From PWXP01 sp034005525 (lineage in GTDB: Bacteria > Planctomycetota > Planctomycetia > Pirellulales > Thermoguttaceae): DNA of 64,000 nucleotides. Within the stretch, counting starts at the first letter, position 1. Every line of letters starts with the position of its first letter. The DNA is taken from contig JAVEUP010000005.1 of the NCBI GenBank assembly GCA_034005525.1, positions 1 through 64,000 of the forward strand, in the 5' to 3' direction. Under the pieces are notes generated by a model. That model did no database searches. It saw only the letters and a list, made by a program, of their open reading frames with translations, and was not told where the DNA came from. This document shows, piece after piece, positions 1 to 9,552 of this stretch. A program made the position numbers and the translations under genes.

Positions 1-1
1 G

Positions 2-124
2 TACGTCGAGAAGCCCCTGGATTCTATCCGAATTGTACCGCGGCGCAACCCCACGGGCCAGACAGCCGGCGAGTTGGCCGCGACGACGGCCACTCTTGCC
101 TCGCACATGCCCCCCGTCAGTTGA
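2..124 (+). CDS. C-terminal end of an unidentified protein (partial)
   Basis: The second forward frame is open from the window edge to a TGA at 122-124 and encodes about 40 residues. Third codon positions are strongly G/C, like the neighbouring genes, whereas the first forward frame over the same bases is not. The stop lies a few bases beyond the end of the convergent DUF11 gene, which is a normal tail-to-tail arrangement. The peptide, ending in SHMPPVS, matches no family I recognise. It is too short for a functional statement, and the call rests only on codon pattern and position. Confidence 0.45.
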   Translation, partial: YVEKPLDSIRIVPRRNPTGQTAGELAATTATLASHMPPVS

Positions 125-2552
125 ATACTTCCGTAGTCTCTTCAGCCACGAGAGGTTCCTGCTGGCGCTGGCTGGTGGCTGTCACCCGAAAGACGGATTT
201 ACCCGGCTTCTTGGTTTGCGCGCGCACGCGATAGGTCAATGTTTGCCCCGGTTTGATTTCCGGGACCGGTGGAAAGCGCACGGTCTGGGCATCGAATGAC
301 GGCTCTGTCGGACCCGTCGTACCTAGACGCACGGGGGTCATGCCTTCGGGTAGAGTCGCGGTAACCACAACCTGACGGTCGGGCGTGATACCGTTATTGA
401 CCACTTGGACGACATACGTCAGTTCCTTCCCCGCGGCCACCATGCCGCGAAGGTCGGTTACGGTAAGGCTTAGTGTTCCTTCCGGTCTGGTTCCGGGCGG
501 TGCCGGCTTGTCCGTGGTCTGGCGTATTTCCAGGCAAGCCTCCGAGCTGCCTCGGGCTCCCTCGTTGCTTGTGACACTTACACGATTACACGCTTTGGCT
601 GCCGGCTGAAGACAGTTGCATCGGATCTGGATTCGCGCCGTTTGGCCGGGCTGAAGCTGCGCGAAGGTCCACACAAGGTTCCCGTCTTCCAACTGGTATC
701 CTTCCGTCGCCTGCCTGGGCAGCAAGCCCGCGTCGTAGCGGTCGATCACTCGCACGTTCGTCAATGCGCGCTGCCCCGTATTGGTGACGTCAATGGTGAA
801 GTCGGCAAGCTGGCCGACGGTGCCTTGTGCAGGTCCAGTCTTTCGCACGGAAATTGTGGCCTCGCGAGCCGGTTGTTCCGGTACGATGCCGGTAGCCGAC
901 AGACACGCCCTGGCAGTCGCAAGCGTCCCAGCCGGTCCGAGCACTTCGACTGTATGGCACCACTCGCCCGCCTTGACGACCGTGAAGTCAATGTCAACCT
1001 GCTGCGTTTCGCCGGGGGCCAGACCGCCCAGCCTGGCTTCGATCGTACGTTTCGGATCATGGACCTCGTGCTGCAACCCTTCGTCGAAGCGGTTTTTAAT
1101 GGTCAGTTCGCCGGAGGGGGCGGCGCCGCGGTTGGTCACCAGCATGTGGAACTTGACCTTCTGGCCCACGGCAGCCTGTCGCGGGCCTTCAATGCGGACG
1201 TCGATGGCGGATCGGACGTCGGCGGGCAGTTCGGCCCCGATGGTAGTCGTCGTGCAACCGGTCGCACTGAGCTGGCCGGCAGCGGTCACGTCGGCACAAT
1301 TCGTCGCAGTGCCCTGCGACCGGGCACGGAAATGGACTTCGAGCACCCGCTGCTCGCGCGGCCCAAGCCGGCCGATTTGCCATTGCGGCTGGCCGCCGAC
1401 CAGTTGTGCCGGAGGATTGCTGCTAAGGTACTCAAGCACCCCGGGCATCCGATCGGTGACCAGCACGTTTTCGGCCGGCAGATCGCCCGGGTTGCTCACG
1501 ACGATCCGGTAGGTCACCGCGGCCCCAACGGTGGCGCTGGCCGGGCCGGTCTTCTGGACGGCCAGTGACGCCGCCGACCACGTCTTTGTGACGGAAGTGC
1601 TTGCAACCAGCAGCCGCCCGGCGGAAGGTCCCGGCACGGGCGTTGGGCAGGCGACGGCCCCCGCGGGTCGGAATACTTCAATGGCAACGATGTTGGTGCC
1701 TGGCCCGGGCGCGGTTTGCATTAGTTCCGCTGTTGCCCGGCCGGACGCATCGGTGAGCACCTCAATCATGTCGGTTCCGTCCGGCGCGAATCCGGCCGGC
1801 GGCCCTGCCGTTACCCGATACCGCACGGTCCAGCCCTCCCACGGCGTTCCATCGCTCTGCTTTGTCACCGTCGTCGTAAGCGGGTGCGTCGTGCCTGCCC
1901 GGCTGATCGACGGCGGCGGGTAAGCGAACTGGGCATCGATCCAGTGGATTACCGCCGTGCGGGTCCGCGCGTTCCAATCGGTCACTTCCGGCGCATGGAC
2001 GGTAACGTAGCTGGTTCCCTCGACGGGCGAGCCAACGGATATCCACCCTTGGCCGGGCACGGTGCAAACGTCGCTTCCCGCGGACGCCAACCCCCGCGAC
2101 AGCCGCTCATAACGGCGCGACGTGCTGCCGATTGCATACGTCGCGTCCACTTTGCGAGGCCGGTTGAAGTCGCCCAGCAGCATGTCCACGAACGAACCCC
2201 GCCCCACCGAAATGAACTGTCCGACACTACCTCCGGCCAGGTGCCATTCCAAGCGGCGGTTCATGTCGTAGTGGTTGTCGCCGGCGACCACGCCGGCAAC
2301 GAGGATGACTTCGCTGCCCACGGGGGCCACGGTTGTCGCGGGGGAGAGGGTTACCGCAACGGCATCCCAGGGCGCCGCGGCACTCATGGGGTCGCGATAC
2401 ACCGGCTGCGTGCTGATGGGCGGCTGCGCAAAGATCCGCTGGCCGGTCGGATCGATCCGTGGCGTTTGAAGATGGGCGCAACCTGAGCCGAGCGCGGCGC
2501 ACAGCGTCAGCGCTACTAACCGCAGTCGGCGGCTCGTCCTTAGCGCGCTCAT
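117..2552 (-). CDS. Secreted lipoprotein with four DUF11 repeats
   Basis: The 811-residue product begins with a short signal peptide ending in a lipobox, LGSGC, with the lipidated Cys at residue 25, so it should be membrane-anchored outside the cytoplasm. The N-terminal third, up to about residue 330, is an Ig-like region of unknown role. It is followed by four DUF11 (conserved repeat, COG1361-type) modules at roughly residues 335, 450, 570 and 700. Each starts with a phrase such as VQKTGPASATVG or ISVRKTGPAQGTVG and carries the VTNTG or VSNPG turn. DUF11 proteins are common in planctomycetes and are thought to be structural or adhesive cell-envelope proteins. A purine-rich stretch, GAGGAAGGGG, precedes the ATG. 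No enzyme motif is visible. Confidence 0.85.
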   Translation of the reverse strand: MSALRTSRRLRLVALTLCAALGSGCAHLQTPRIDPTGQRIFAQPPISTQPVYRDPMSAAAPWDAVAVTLSPATTVAPVGSEVILVAGVVAGDNHYDMNRRLEWHLAGGSVGQFISVGRGSFVDMLLGDFNRPRKVDATYAIGSTSRRYERLSRGLASAGSDVCTVPGQGWISVGSPVEGTSYVTVHAPEVTDWNARTRTAVIHWIDAQFAYPPPSISRAGTTHPLTTTVTKQSDGTPWEGWTVRYRVTAGPPAGFAPDGTDMIEVLTDASGRATAELMQTAPGPGTNIVAIEVFRPAGAVACPTPVPGPSAGRLLVASTSVTKTWSAASLAVQKTGPASATVGAAVTYRIVVSNPGDLPAENVLVTDRMPGVLEYLSSNPPAQLVGGQPQWQIGRLGPREQRVLEVHFRARSQGTATNCADVTAAGQLSATGCTTTTIGAELPADVRSAIDVRIEGPRQAAVGQKVKFHMLVTNRGAAPSGELTIKNRFDEGLQHEVHDPKRTIEARLGGLAPGETQQVDIDFTVVKAGEWCHTVEVLGPAGTLATARACLSATGIVPEQPAREATISVRKTGPAQGTVGQLADFTIDVTNTGQRALTNVRVIDRYDAGLLPRQATEGYQLEDGNLVWTFAQLQPGQTARIQIRCNCLQPAAKACNRVSVTSNEGARGSSEACLEIRQTTDKPAPPGTRPEGTLSLTVTDLRGMVAAGKELTYVVQVVNNGITPDRQVVVTATLPEGMTPVRLGTTGPTEPSFDAQTVRFPPVPEIKPGQTLTYRVRAQTKKPGKSVFRVTATSQRQQEPLVAEETTEVFN

Positions 2553-2722
2553 GGCCCCTTCCTCGGGCGGAAAGACTCCTCAGTTCGCGGCGTGTTCGCC
2601 TATCCAATCACTACCAAATCGTACCATGCCGTTTTGGAAACATGGGGTATTTTGTCAACCCTTCACGTGGCGAAACGGAAGCATGCCGCGATAACCGGAC
2701 GAAACGGTACAATCGGACGGGA

Positions 2723-2751
2723 TTCTCGCGGCCCTGCAGCGACGCTATAAT
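2723..2751 (+). promoter_or_regulatory. Candidate sigma-70 type promoter for cstA
   Basis: A perfect -10 hexamer TATAAT lies at 2746-2751. Seventeen bases upstream there is only a poor -35 match (TTCTCG). The start codon of cstA follows about 77 bases downstream. The region between the DUF11 gene start and cstA (2553-2827) holds no other gene, so each of the divergent genes needs its own promoter here. Confidence 0.4.
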
Positions 2752-2827
2752 ACGGAGGCGGGAGTCCTGACGGCCGTGGTTCTGGATGTCCCTTCAAGCG
2801 ACCTTCTTCTGCTGGGAGATTTTGCAC

Positions 2828-4744
2828 ATGCCTGCTGACGCCGCTCTCGTTGCCGTTGTCTCGTTCGCGCTGTTGATTCTTGCGTACTTCACCTACGGGC
2901 GGTTTATCGCCCGGCGTGTCTACCAGCTTCAAGGCGACCGGGCTACGCCGGCCCACACGTTGGAAGACGGCGTCGACTACGTACCCACGCGGGTACCCAT
3001 CCTGTTTGGGCATCATTTTGCGTCGATCGCTGGCCTGGGACCGATCCTAGGACCGGCGGTGGCGGTTATTTGGGGTTGGCTCCCCGCCGTGTTGTGGGTG
3101 GTCATCGGCTCGATCTTCATTGGCGCCGTGCACGACCTGGGGGCGCTCACCGTGAGCTTGCGGTACAAGGGCCGGTCGGTGGGCGAGGTGTGCCTCCATG
3201 TGATGGGGCCTCGAGCCAGGTTGCTTGCCCTGCTGATCATCTTCTTCCTCATGTCCCTAGCCATGGGAGCGTTCGTTAACGCCATCTCCTCGTTGTTCGT
3301 TAATTTCAACCCTGATGCGATTATTCCATCGTTCGGGCTGATGGTCGTTGCCATGGCGATGGGCGTTGCGGTGTACAAGCTGAACGTGCCGTTGGTGCCG
3401 GCGACGGTGATGGGCTTGGCTGCATTCGCGGCGCTGATCTTCTGGGGGGTGGAACAGCCGGTGGCCACCTACCAGTGGTTTACTACGTCCGAAACGCGCG
3501 AGGCTCTTGCCGCCGAGCGCGACAAACCCGAAGTGCGAAACGAAACCGGTGAAGTCACGGTCGCGGCGTTTGAATCGCCGTACGGCGCCGCCGCCGCGGG
3601 CGCCCGCCTGACCGCGGTGGGCAACATAGCGGCGGCCGACGACGTGGGCCGGGCCGTTCAGGTCGCCCGGTACTGGTGGATCGGCGCGCTGCTGGCCTAC
3701 GGATTCCTGGCTTCGGTGCTTCCGGTGTGGCTTCTGCTGCAGCCGCGCGACTACATCAACAGTTTTCAGCTATATTTCGCCCTAGCCACCATGGTGCTGG
3801 GCCTGCTCATGGCGGCGGCAACCGGGGCGCCGGAAAGCCGGATCGACGCTGAAGCGTTCCGTCCCAACGTATCCGGCGCGCTGCCCTGGTTCCCGTTCCT
3901 GTTCGTAACCATCGCCTGCGGCGCAGTCAGCGGGTTCCATTCGCTGGTGTCCAGCGGCACGACCGTCAAACAACTCAACCGGCAGACCGACGCGCTGCCC
4001 ATCGGCTATGGCGGCATGCTGACGGAAGCGGCACTGGCGATCCTGGTGATTCTCGCCTGCGCCGCCGGGCTGGGTGCCGTCCATTGGCAAGCCGGAGGCG
4101 TGTATTCCAGTTGGGGCGGGATTCAAGCAGGCGGGCTGGGCACGCAACTAAGCGCCGTGGTCCGCGGCGGGGCGAACTTCCTCACTCAAATCGGTATTCC
4201 CACCAAGTATGGCATGGCGCTTCTGGCAGTGACCATCGTGGCCTTCGCGCTGACCACGCTCGACTCGGCCACGCGGCTGCTGCGGTTCAACGTCGAGGAG
4301 ATATGCCGTTCCATCCACGCCGAGCCGTTGGCGAACCGCTATTTCGCCTCGGCCGTGGCGGTGGGCGGCATTGCCTTCTTCGGACTCGTGCCCGTTGGCA
4401 CGGTGCTGTGGGTCCTCTTCGGCACGACCAACCAACTGCTTGCGGGCCTCACCTTGCTGGTGGTCAGCGTGTTCCTGTTCAAGCTGCGCCGTCCGATTGT
4501 CTACACCCTGGTGCCCATGATCCTCATGCTGGTGGTATCCATTTGGGCGATGGTGCTCAGCATGATCGGGTTCTGGACCAGGCCGGAGCAGCCGTGGCGC
4601 TGGGCCCTGATTGGCGTGACCGCGATTGTGCTGGCCATGTCGCTTTGGTTGATGGTCGAGGCCATGCTCTCGTTTGCGAAAGGGCGCGGCGGGCTGGACG
4701 AGGACGGGGAGCCGGCCGGGGTTAGAACCCCGCCGCCGCAATGA
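2828..4744 (+). CDS. cstA: Carbon starvation protein CstA family transporter
   Basis: This is a 638-residue polytopic inner-membrane protein of the CstA family, whose members take up peptides or pyruvate when carbon is scarce. The first 60 residues after the start include a TM helix and the conserved YGRFIARRVYQ segment. The family signature follows (GHHFASIAGLGPILGPAVA, then GSIFIGAVHDLGAL at about residues 70-115), as does a late ALTTLDSATRLLRFNVEE stretch. I chose the ATG at 2828 over one 42 bases upstream because the CstA-like sequence begins there with PADAALVAVVSFALL. At the 3' end it overlaps the convergent gene by 23 bases. The last 25 residues are a charged, Pro-rich tail. There is no adjacent cstA regulator. 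Confidence 0.93.
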   Translation: MPADAALVAVVSFALLILAYFTYGRFIARRVYQLQGDRATPAHTLEDGVDYVPTRVPILFGHHFASIAGLGPILGPAVAVIWGWLPAVLWVVIGSIFIGAVHDLGALTVSLRYKGRSVGEVCLHVMGPRARLLALLIIFFLMSLAMGAFVNAISSLFVNFNPDAIIPSFGLMVVAMAMGVAVYKLNVPLVPATVMGLAAFAALIFWGVEQPVATYQWFTTSETREALAAERDKPEVRNETGEVTVAAFESPYGAAAAGARLTAVGNIAAADDVGRAVQVARYWWIGALLAYGFLASVLPVWLLLQPRDYINSFQLYFALATMVLGLLMAAATGAPESRIDAEAFRPNVSGALPWFPFLFVTIACGAVSGFHSLVSSGTTVKQLNRQTDALPIGYGGMLTEAALAILVILACAAGLGAVHWQAGGVYSSWGGIQAGGLGTQLSAVVRGGANFLTQIGIPTKYGMALLAVTIVAFALTTLDSATRLLRFNVEEICRSIHAEPLANRYFASAVAVGGIAFFGLVPVGTVLWVLFGTTNQLLAGLTLLVVSVFLFKLRRPIVYTLVPMILMLVVSIWAMVLSMIGFWTRPEQPWRWALIGVTAIVLAMSLWLMVEAMLSFAKGRGGLDEDGEPAGVRTPPPQ

Positions 4745-5705
4745 CGGCCTCCATCTTCTCGCGCCCCAGTCTCGCAGCCTCCAGCGGGTCCATATCCCAA
4801 AGGTCGCGGTTGAACAGCTCCAGCGAGAGCGTGCCGCGGAAACCTGTCGTGTGCATCGTGCGAAGCATCTCGGGCAGTGGGCATACACCGTCGCCGGGCA
4901 GCAGGCGGTGCGAGTCTTTCAACTGCTCTCGCTCCGGTTCGGCCGGGTAGTCGTTGATGTGAAACATGTGCATGGCTGCGCCGTTGAGCAGATGAAGGCC
5001 GTCAAAGCCACTACCGCCACGGTACAGGTGGTATGCGTCCAACAGCAAGCAGGCGTCGGGCCGCCCGGACTCGACGGCCACGAAGATGGCCTCGCTCAAT
5101 CTTCCAAGCGTCCTTGCCCCACCCCAGATCTCCAACTGCGGCAGAACACCCGTCTCATCGCCCAGTTCCAGCACGATCCGGTATCGCTCGCCGAGGCTGC
5201 GCAGATCGACGGGTTCGATATTCCAAAGCCCGGCCGGCGGCGCAGCGATTCGCTTGCTGCCGATGGCGCACACGCGTTCCATGTCGCGGCGCATCTGCTC
5301 AAGCCCGGCAGCCCGCTTCTCGGGATCATCGACACCCCAATTCGGGAAGCCGATCGCACTTTCGACAACGAGGCCCAGGTCGGCAATGCGTTTTCCCAGG
5401 TCGGCCAGGGAGCCGCCCGCCTCGACATGCCGGTTGATTCCATCCATCCATGGCTCGATCCCGTCGTAGCCGGCCTTGGCGGCGATTTCGACCTCCTGGG
5501 CAATCGGCAGCTTGTGTCCTCGGATGGTCGCCGTATTCAGGCACAGCCGGAACGGCGCGGCGGTGCCGACCCCGGCCGCCGGTTCTGGTGTGGGATGCTC
5601 TGCCCCCAAAGCAGCCTGAGCAAGCACGGTGGTGGCCAGGCACGCGCCGCCCTGGGCGAGAAGGGCGCGGCGCGATAGGTTGGTTGCAGAAGTCTTGTCG
5701 TTCAT
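4722..5705 (-). CDS. Tat-exported sugar phosphate isomerase/epimerase-like TIM-barrel protein
   Basis: The product has 327 residues. The N terminus carries a twin-arginine signal (LSRRALLAQGGACLATTVLAQAALG), so export in a folded state is predicted. The mature part is an AP-endonuclease-family-2/xylose-isomerase-like TIM barrel: it opens with FRLCLNTATIRG and AGYDGIEPWMDG, has LLDAYHLYRGG and MFHINDYP (metal-type Asp/His positions), and ends with GTLSLELFNRD, which supplies a Glu ligand. Such proteins bind a divalent metal and isomerise or epimerise sugars; the substrate cannot be read from sequence. The ATG has no Shine-Dalgarno and sits about 6 bases below a good -10 element, so the mRNA may be leaderless. 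The gene converges on cstA. Confidence 0.88.
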   Translation of the reverse strand: MNDKTSATNLSRRALLAQGGACLATTVLAQAALGAEHPTPEPAAGVGTAAPFRLCLNTATIRGHKLPIAQEVEIAAKAGYDGIEPWMDGINRHVEAGGSLADLGKRIADLGLVVESAIGFPNWGVDDPEKRAAGLEQMRRDMERVCAIGSKRIAAPPAGLWNIEPVDLRSLGERYRIVLELGDETGVLPQLEIWGGARTLGRLSEAIFVAVESGRPDACLLLDAYHLYRGGSGFDGLHLLNGAAMHMFHINDYPAEPEREQLKDSHRLLPGDGVCPLPEMLRTMHTTGFRGTLSLELFNRDLWDMDPLEAARLGREKMEAVIAAAGF

Positions 5706-5711
5706 GCCGCT

Positions 5712-5740
5712 ATTATGCTTGAACCGGCGTCGGGCTGCAA
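5712..5740 (-). promoter_or_regulatory. Promoter for the Tat-exported TIM-barrel gene
   Basis: Read on the minus strand, TTGCAG (-35, 5740-5735) is followed after exactly 17 bases by CATAAT (-10, 5717-5712). Transcription would be expected to start at about 5705, which is the A of the start codon. This fits the absence of a ribosome binding site. Confidence 0.45.
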
Positions 5741-5825
5741 CTCGGGCTCCCCCCTTGTCATCCAGCGGCCTGGCGCCTAGCCTGTATCGACCTCAATCTT
5801 ACGCAAATGATTGCTTGATTGCAGC

Positions 5826-7469
5826 GTGGAAGTTGACGTCACAATTCTGTACGGCTCGCAGACGGGCAACGTGGCTCGGCTGGCAGCCGATCTGACGCGC
5901 CGGCTGCGGCGGGTGGGATTCCGGGCTGCGCTGAGCTGCATGAGCGAGTTTCCGGTGGAACGACTCGACGAGTTGCGGAACCTGCTTGTTGTGGTTAGCA
6001 CCCACGGCCAGGGGAATCCGCCCGATAAGGCTGTCCGGTTTCACGAGTTCCTATACGGCGCGGACTGCCCCCGGCTGGACCGGTTGCGATTCGCCGTGTT
6101 GGCCTTGGGCGATATTGGCTACGCCCACTTCTGCGCGGCCGGCCGACGGTTCGACGATCGTCTCGCTGAACTGGGCGCCGAGCGGCTATTCCCCCGTGCC
6201 GATTGCGACGTCGACTACACCGAGCCAGCCGAAGCCTGGATGCAAGGGGTCCTGTCGGTTCTGCTGCGCGAGGCCGACGCCGCCGGAAGAAAGCCGGGGC
6301 CGGATACGCCGCCATTTACCGAAGCCGGCTACACGCCGTCCCCATCTGCCGACTACTCGCGTGACCGGCCGTTCCCCGCCGAGTTGACCGACCGCATCCT
6401 GCTCAACGGGCGCGGGTCCGACAAGGCAACCTATCACCTGGAGTTGTCGCTAGAAGGCTCCGGCTTGGAGTACGCCCCCGGCGATGCCTTGGGAATCTAT
6501 CCGGAAAACGATCCTGCCCTGGTCGACGAGTTACTCCGCGCGATGCACTGGGAAGACGATACCTTGGCGCCTGCGGGCGAAGAGCCGCGACCCGCGTGGG
6601 AGGCACTGCTCCGCTACTACGAAATCACGCGGTTGACCAGGCCGCTGCTGGAGCAGGCCGCCCGTTTGGGAGCGGGCGGGTTGGCCGATCTCTTGCAGGC
6701 CGGAAAGGAGCCAGAGCTTCAGGCAGCCATGGCCGGCCGCGACCTGCTGGACCTGGTGCGCGATTTCTCCCTGTCGGGCGTGCCGCCGGACACATTTGTG
6801 CCCATGCTGCGCCGCATGCCGCCCCGGATGTATTCCATCGCAAGCAGCCTCCGGGCGAATCCGAACCGTGTTGCGGTGACGATGGCCGCCGTGACGTTTC
6901 GCGTCCATGGGCGGAGCCGGTCCGGCGTGTGCTCAACATATTGTACCGGGCGCGTTGCGGTGGGCGACCGTCTGCGCGTCTTCGTGAACGACAACCGGAA
7001 CTTTCACCTGCCGGCTGATTCCGCAGCGCCGATCATCATGGTCGGCCCAGGCACGGGGGTTGCGCCGTTCCGGGCGTTTCTTCAGGAGCGGGAGGCGACC
7101 GGCGCAACCGGGAAGAGTTGGCTCTTCTTCGGCGACCGTCGCTTCCGCACCGATTTCCTCTACCAGACCGACTGGCAGCGCTGGCTCAACATGGGCATTC
7201 TGACGCGGATGGACGTTGCGTTCTCACGCGATACCCAACAGAAGACCTACGTGCAACACCGCATGATGGAGCACCGTCGCGAGTTGTTCTCCTGGCTGGC
7301 GGACGGCGCCTACCTTTACGTGTGCGGCGACGAGAAGCGCATGGCCCCGAACGTCCATACGGCCTTGGAGACGATCGTTGTCGGCGAAGGCGGATTGAGT
7401 GGCCCCGCAGCTCACGACTATGTTGCCGAACTCATGCAGCAAGGCCGATACCAACGGGACGTTTACTGA
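5826..7469 (+). CDS. cysJ: Sulfite reductase flavoprotein subunit (CysJ-like diflavin reductase)
   Basis: This NADPH-dependent diflavin reductase passes electrons through FAD and FMN to the sulfite reductase haemoprotein encoded next door. From the N terminus there is a flavodoxin domain (ILYGSQTGNVA, VVSTHGQGNPPDKA, LALGDIGY), then a CysJ-type FAD-binding domain (RMYSIASS, then GVCSTY), then the NADPH-binding domain (GPGTGVAPFRAFLQER, LFFGDRR, VCGDEKRM) and the typical C terminus YQRDVY. About 547 residues is slightly shorter than E. coli CysJ (599). A stop codon immediately precedes TTG 5811, so the only starts are TTG 5811 or GTG 5826, neither with a Shine-Dalgarno. I prefer GTG because MEVDVTILYGSQ matches the family start. 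Confidence 0.92.
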   Translation: MEVDVTILYGSQTGNVARLAADLTRRLRRVGFRAALSCMSEFPVERLDELRNLLVVVSTHGQGNPPDKAVRFHEFLYGADCPRLDRLRFAVLALGDIGYAHFCAAGRRFDDRLAELGAERLFPRADCDVDYTEPAEAWMQGVLSVLLREADAAGRKPGPDTPPFTEAGYTPSPSADYSRDRPFPAELTDRILLNGRGSDKATYHLELSLEGSGLEYAPGDALGIYPENDPALVDELLRAMHWEDDTLAPAGEEPRPAWEALLRYYEITRLTRPLLEQAARLGAGGLADLLQAGKEPELQAAMAGRDLLDLVRDFSLSGVPPDTFVPMLRRMPPRMYSIASSLRANPNRVAVTMAAVTFRVHGRSRSGVCSTYCTGRVAVGDRLRVFVNDNRNFHLPADSAAPIIMVGPGTGVAPFRAFLQEREATGATGKSWLFFGDRRFRTDFLYQTDWQRWLNMGILTRMDVAFSRDTQQKTYVQHRMMEHRRELFSWLADGAYLYVCGDEKRMAPNVHTALETIVVGEGGLSGPAAHDYVAELMQQGRYQRDVY

Positions 7470-7479
7470 AGGACAACTC

Positions 7480-9156
7480 ATGCCGGATACCCCCGGGCAG
7501 CCCCTTACCGAAGTGGAACAGGTCAAGACGTCGAGCCGGTACTTGCGCGGCACGATTGCCGAGTCGCTGGCCGACCACCTCACCGGCGCAGTGGCAAAGG
7601 GCGATACACATCTACTGAAGTTCCACGGCACCTACCAGCAGGACGACCGTGACCTGCGCAAGGAACGTGCGCGGCAGAAGCTCGAACCGGCGTACGAGTT
7701 CATGGTGCGCATCCGCGTACCGGGAGGAGTCCTGATGCCCGAGCAGTGGCTGGCCATCGACCGCATTGCCCGCGAGTACGCCAACGGCACGATCCGGCTC
7801 ACCTCGCGGCAATCGCTGCAGTTGCATGGCGTGTCGAAGTGGGAGTTGCGAGAGGTGTTCCAGGCCATCAACCGGTCTGGCCTGACCACGATGGCGGCAT
7901 CCGGCGACGTGAACCGGAACATCGTGTGCGCGGCCAACCCGCAGCCGCCGGAACTGCACGCTGAACTGGTCGACTGGTCGCGGCGGATCGGGGACCACCT
8001 GGCTCCGCATACCACGGCATATGCCGACCTTTGGCTGGCCGAGACGCCCGGCTGCGGACCACGCGACGACCGAGAGCCGTTGTACGGCCCGGCCTACTTG
8101 CCGCGGAAGTTTAAGATCGCCGTAGCCGCCCCCCCCTCGAACGACGTTGACGTGTTCACCAACGATCTGGGACTCATCGCCATCATCGAAAGCGGCCGGA
8201 TTGCAGGCTTCAATGTCTCCGTCGGTGGCGGCCTGGGCATGAGCCACGGCAAGGCGGAGACGTTCCCCGCTCTCGGACAGGTGATCGGTTTCTGCGAACC
8301 CGGACAGGTGATCGACTTGGCCGAAAAGGTGCTGCTGGTGGAACGCGACTTCGGCGACCGGACCAACCGGCGGCATGCCCGGCTGAAGTATATTCTGGCC
8401 GACCGAAGCGTCGAGTGGTTCCAGGGCGAGTTGCACGCCCGCCTGGGCTGGACGCTCCGGCCGCCGCGCGACTACCAATTTGAGTACGGTGCCGACCCGC
8501 TCGGTTGGACCGAAGGCCCCAACGGAACACACAACCTGACGCTGTTCATCGAGTGCGGGCGTGCGGCCGACGTCGACGGCTATCCGCTGTTGAGCATCCT
8601 GTGCGAGATTGCCGACCGTCACCGCGGGCAATTCCGCCTGACGCCCAACCACAACCTGGTCGTGTCCGGCGTGCCCGGCAACGATCGACCGCGAATCGAG
8701 CAGCTTGTTCGCGAATACCAACTGGACGACGGCACGCGGGCATCGCCCGTTCGGCACAACGCCTTGGCCTGCGTAGCGCTGCCTACCTGCGGTCAGGCTG
8801 CAGCCGAGTCGGAGCGGTATCTACCACGGTTCATCACAAAGCTCGAGGCCGTTCTGGCGGAAGCCGGGCTCGAAGGTGAGTCCATTGGCGTGCGCATGAC
8901 CGGCTGCCCAAATGGCTGCTCCCGGCCCTACCTGGCCGAAATCGGCATCGTTGGCAGAGCCGCGGGCAAGTACAACCTGTACCTGGGCGGCGACGCTGCC
9001 GGTCGGCGGCTGAACCAGCTTTATCGCGAGAAACTCGTCGAGGCCGAACTGCTCGACGCTCTGCGAACCGTGCTCAACCACTACGCCCGCGAACGCATGC
9101 CCGGCGAGCCGTTCGGCGCCTTCGCTCTACGCGCTGGGTGCGTTGCTCCGGGCTAG
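7480..9156 (+). CDS. cysI: Assimilatory sulfite reductase haemoprotein subunit CysI
   Basis: The 558-residue sirohaem/4Fe-4S subunit reduces sulfite to sulfide with six electrons supplied by the flavoprotein upstream. The four cluster-ligating cysteines are present: C431 and C437 in ACVALPTC, and C476 and C480 in TGCPNGC. The conserved arginines around TSRQSLQLHGV and the GKYNLYLGG motif are also visible. I chose ATG 7480 because it follows an AAGGACA-type ribosome binding site 11 bases after the end of cysJ. A longer in-frame GTG-initiated form would overlap cysJ by 70 bases. The two genes form a simple operon. No sulfate-activation or sirohaem-synthesis gene is nearby. Confidence 0.95.
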   Translation: MPDTPGQPLTEVEQVKTSSRYLRGTIAESLADHLTGAVAKGDTHLLKFHGTYQQDDRDLRKERARQKLEPAYEFMVRIRVPGGVLMPEQWLAIDRIAREYANGTIRLTSRQSLQLHGVSKWELREVFQAINRSGLTTMAASGDVNRNIVCAANPQPPELHAELVDWSRRIGDHLAPHTTAYADLWLAETPGCGPRDDREPLYGPAYLPRKFKIAVAAPPSNDVDVFTNDLGLIAIIESGRIAGFNVSVGGGLGMSHGKAETFPALGQVIGFCEPGQVIDLAEKVLLVERDFGDRTNRRHARLKYILADRSVEWFQGELHARLGWTLRPPRDYQFEYGADPLGWTEGPNGTHNLTLFIECGRAADVDGYPLLSILCEIADRHRGQFRLTPNHNLVVSGVPGNDRPRIEQLVREYQLDDGTRASPVRHNALACVALPTCGQAAAESERYLPRFITKLEAVLAEAGLEGESIGVRMTGCPNGCSRPYLAEIGIVGRAAGKYNLYLGGDAAGRRLNQLYREKLVEAELLDALRTVLNHYARERMPGEPFGAFALRAGCVAPG

Positions 9157-9469
9157 AAGCACATGAGTATGATTATCGCCAGCGATTCCAGTGTATGCTG
9201 ATCGACGTGCGCATCCTGCCCCGCGGGATATGGCTTGTCAAGCCGCCCACAGCCTGCGTTGTACCAAGCCATCCAACAACCACGGGAAGGTGAGTTTTGA
9301 GGAAACGGATTGTCTGGTCTCCGGACACAGCCCCGATGTAGGAAACCGCGGATCAACACAGATGAATCCACGTGACGCGTGGAGACTGTCACACGGGGAC
9401 ACGGCCACGGCCGCAATCGAACACTCTGTTCAAATGTTCCTGCCCCTTGGTTCAGCGGTGCCGCACAAA
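9157..9469 (+). other. Intergenic region without a supported gene
   Basis: Between the end of cysI and the promoter of the beta-helix gene there are about 310 bases. Short frames exist on both strands, but none has consistent codon use, a ribosome binding site or a recognisable product. No clear terminator for cysI is visible. Confidence 0.5.
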
Positions 9470-9498
9470 TTGACATCCGCCGCCAGCCTTGGTAGACT
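9470..9498 (+). promoter_or_regulatory. Strong sigma-70 type promoter for the beta-helix gene
   Basis: TTGACA (9470-9475) and TAGACT (9493-9498) are separated by exactly 17 bases. The start codon at 9553 follows 55 bases later behind a GGAGGTGAT ribosome binding site at 9541-9549. This is one of the clearest promoters in the window. Confidence 0.7.
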
Positions 9499-9552
9499 CG
9501 CGCGTGGGTCTGTTGTTTTCGGTTGGATTCTACAGCATTGGGAGGTGATGCG

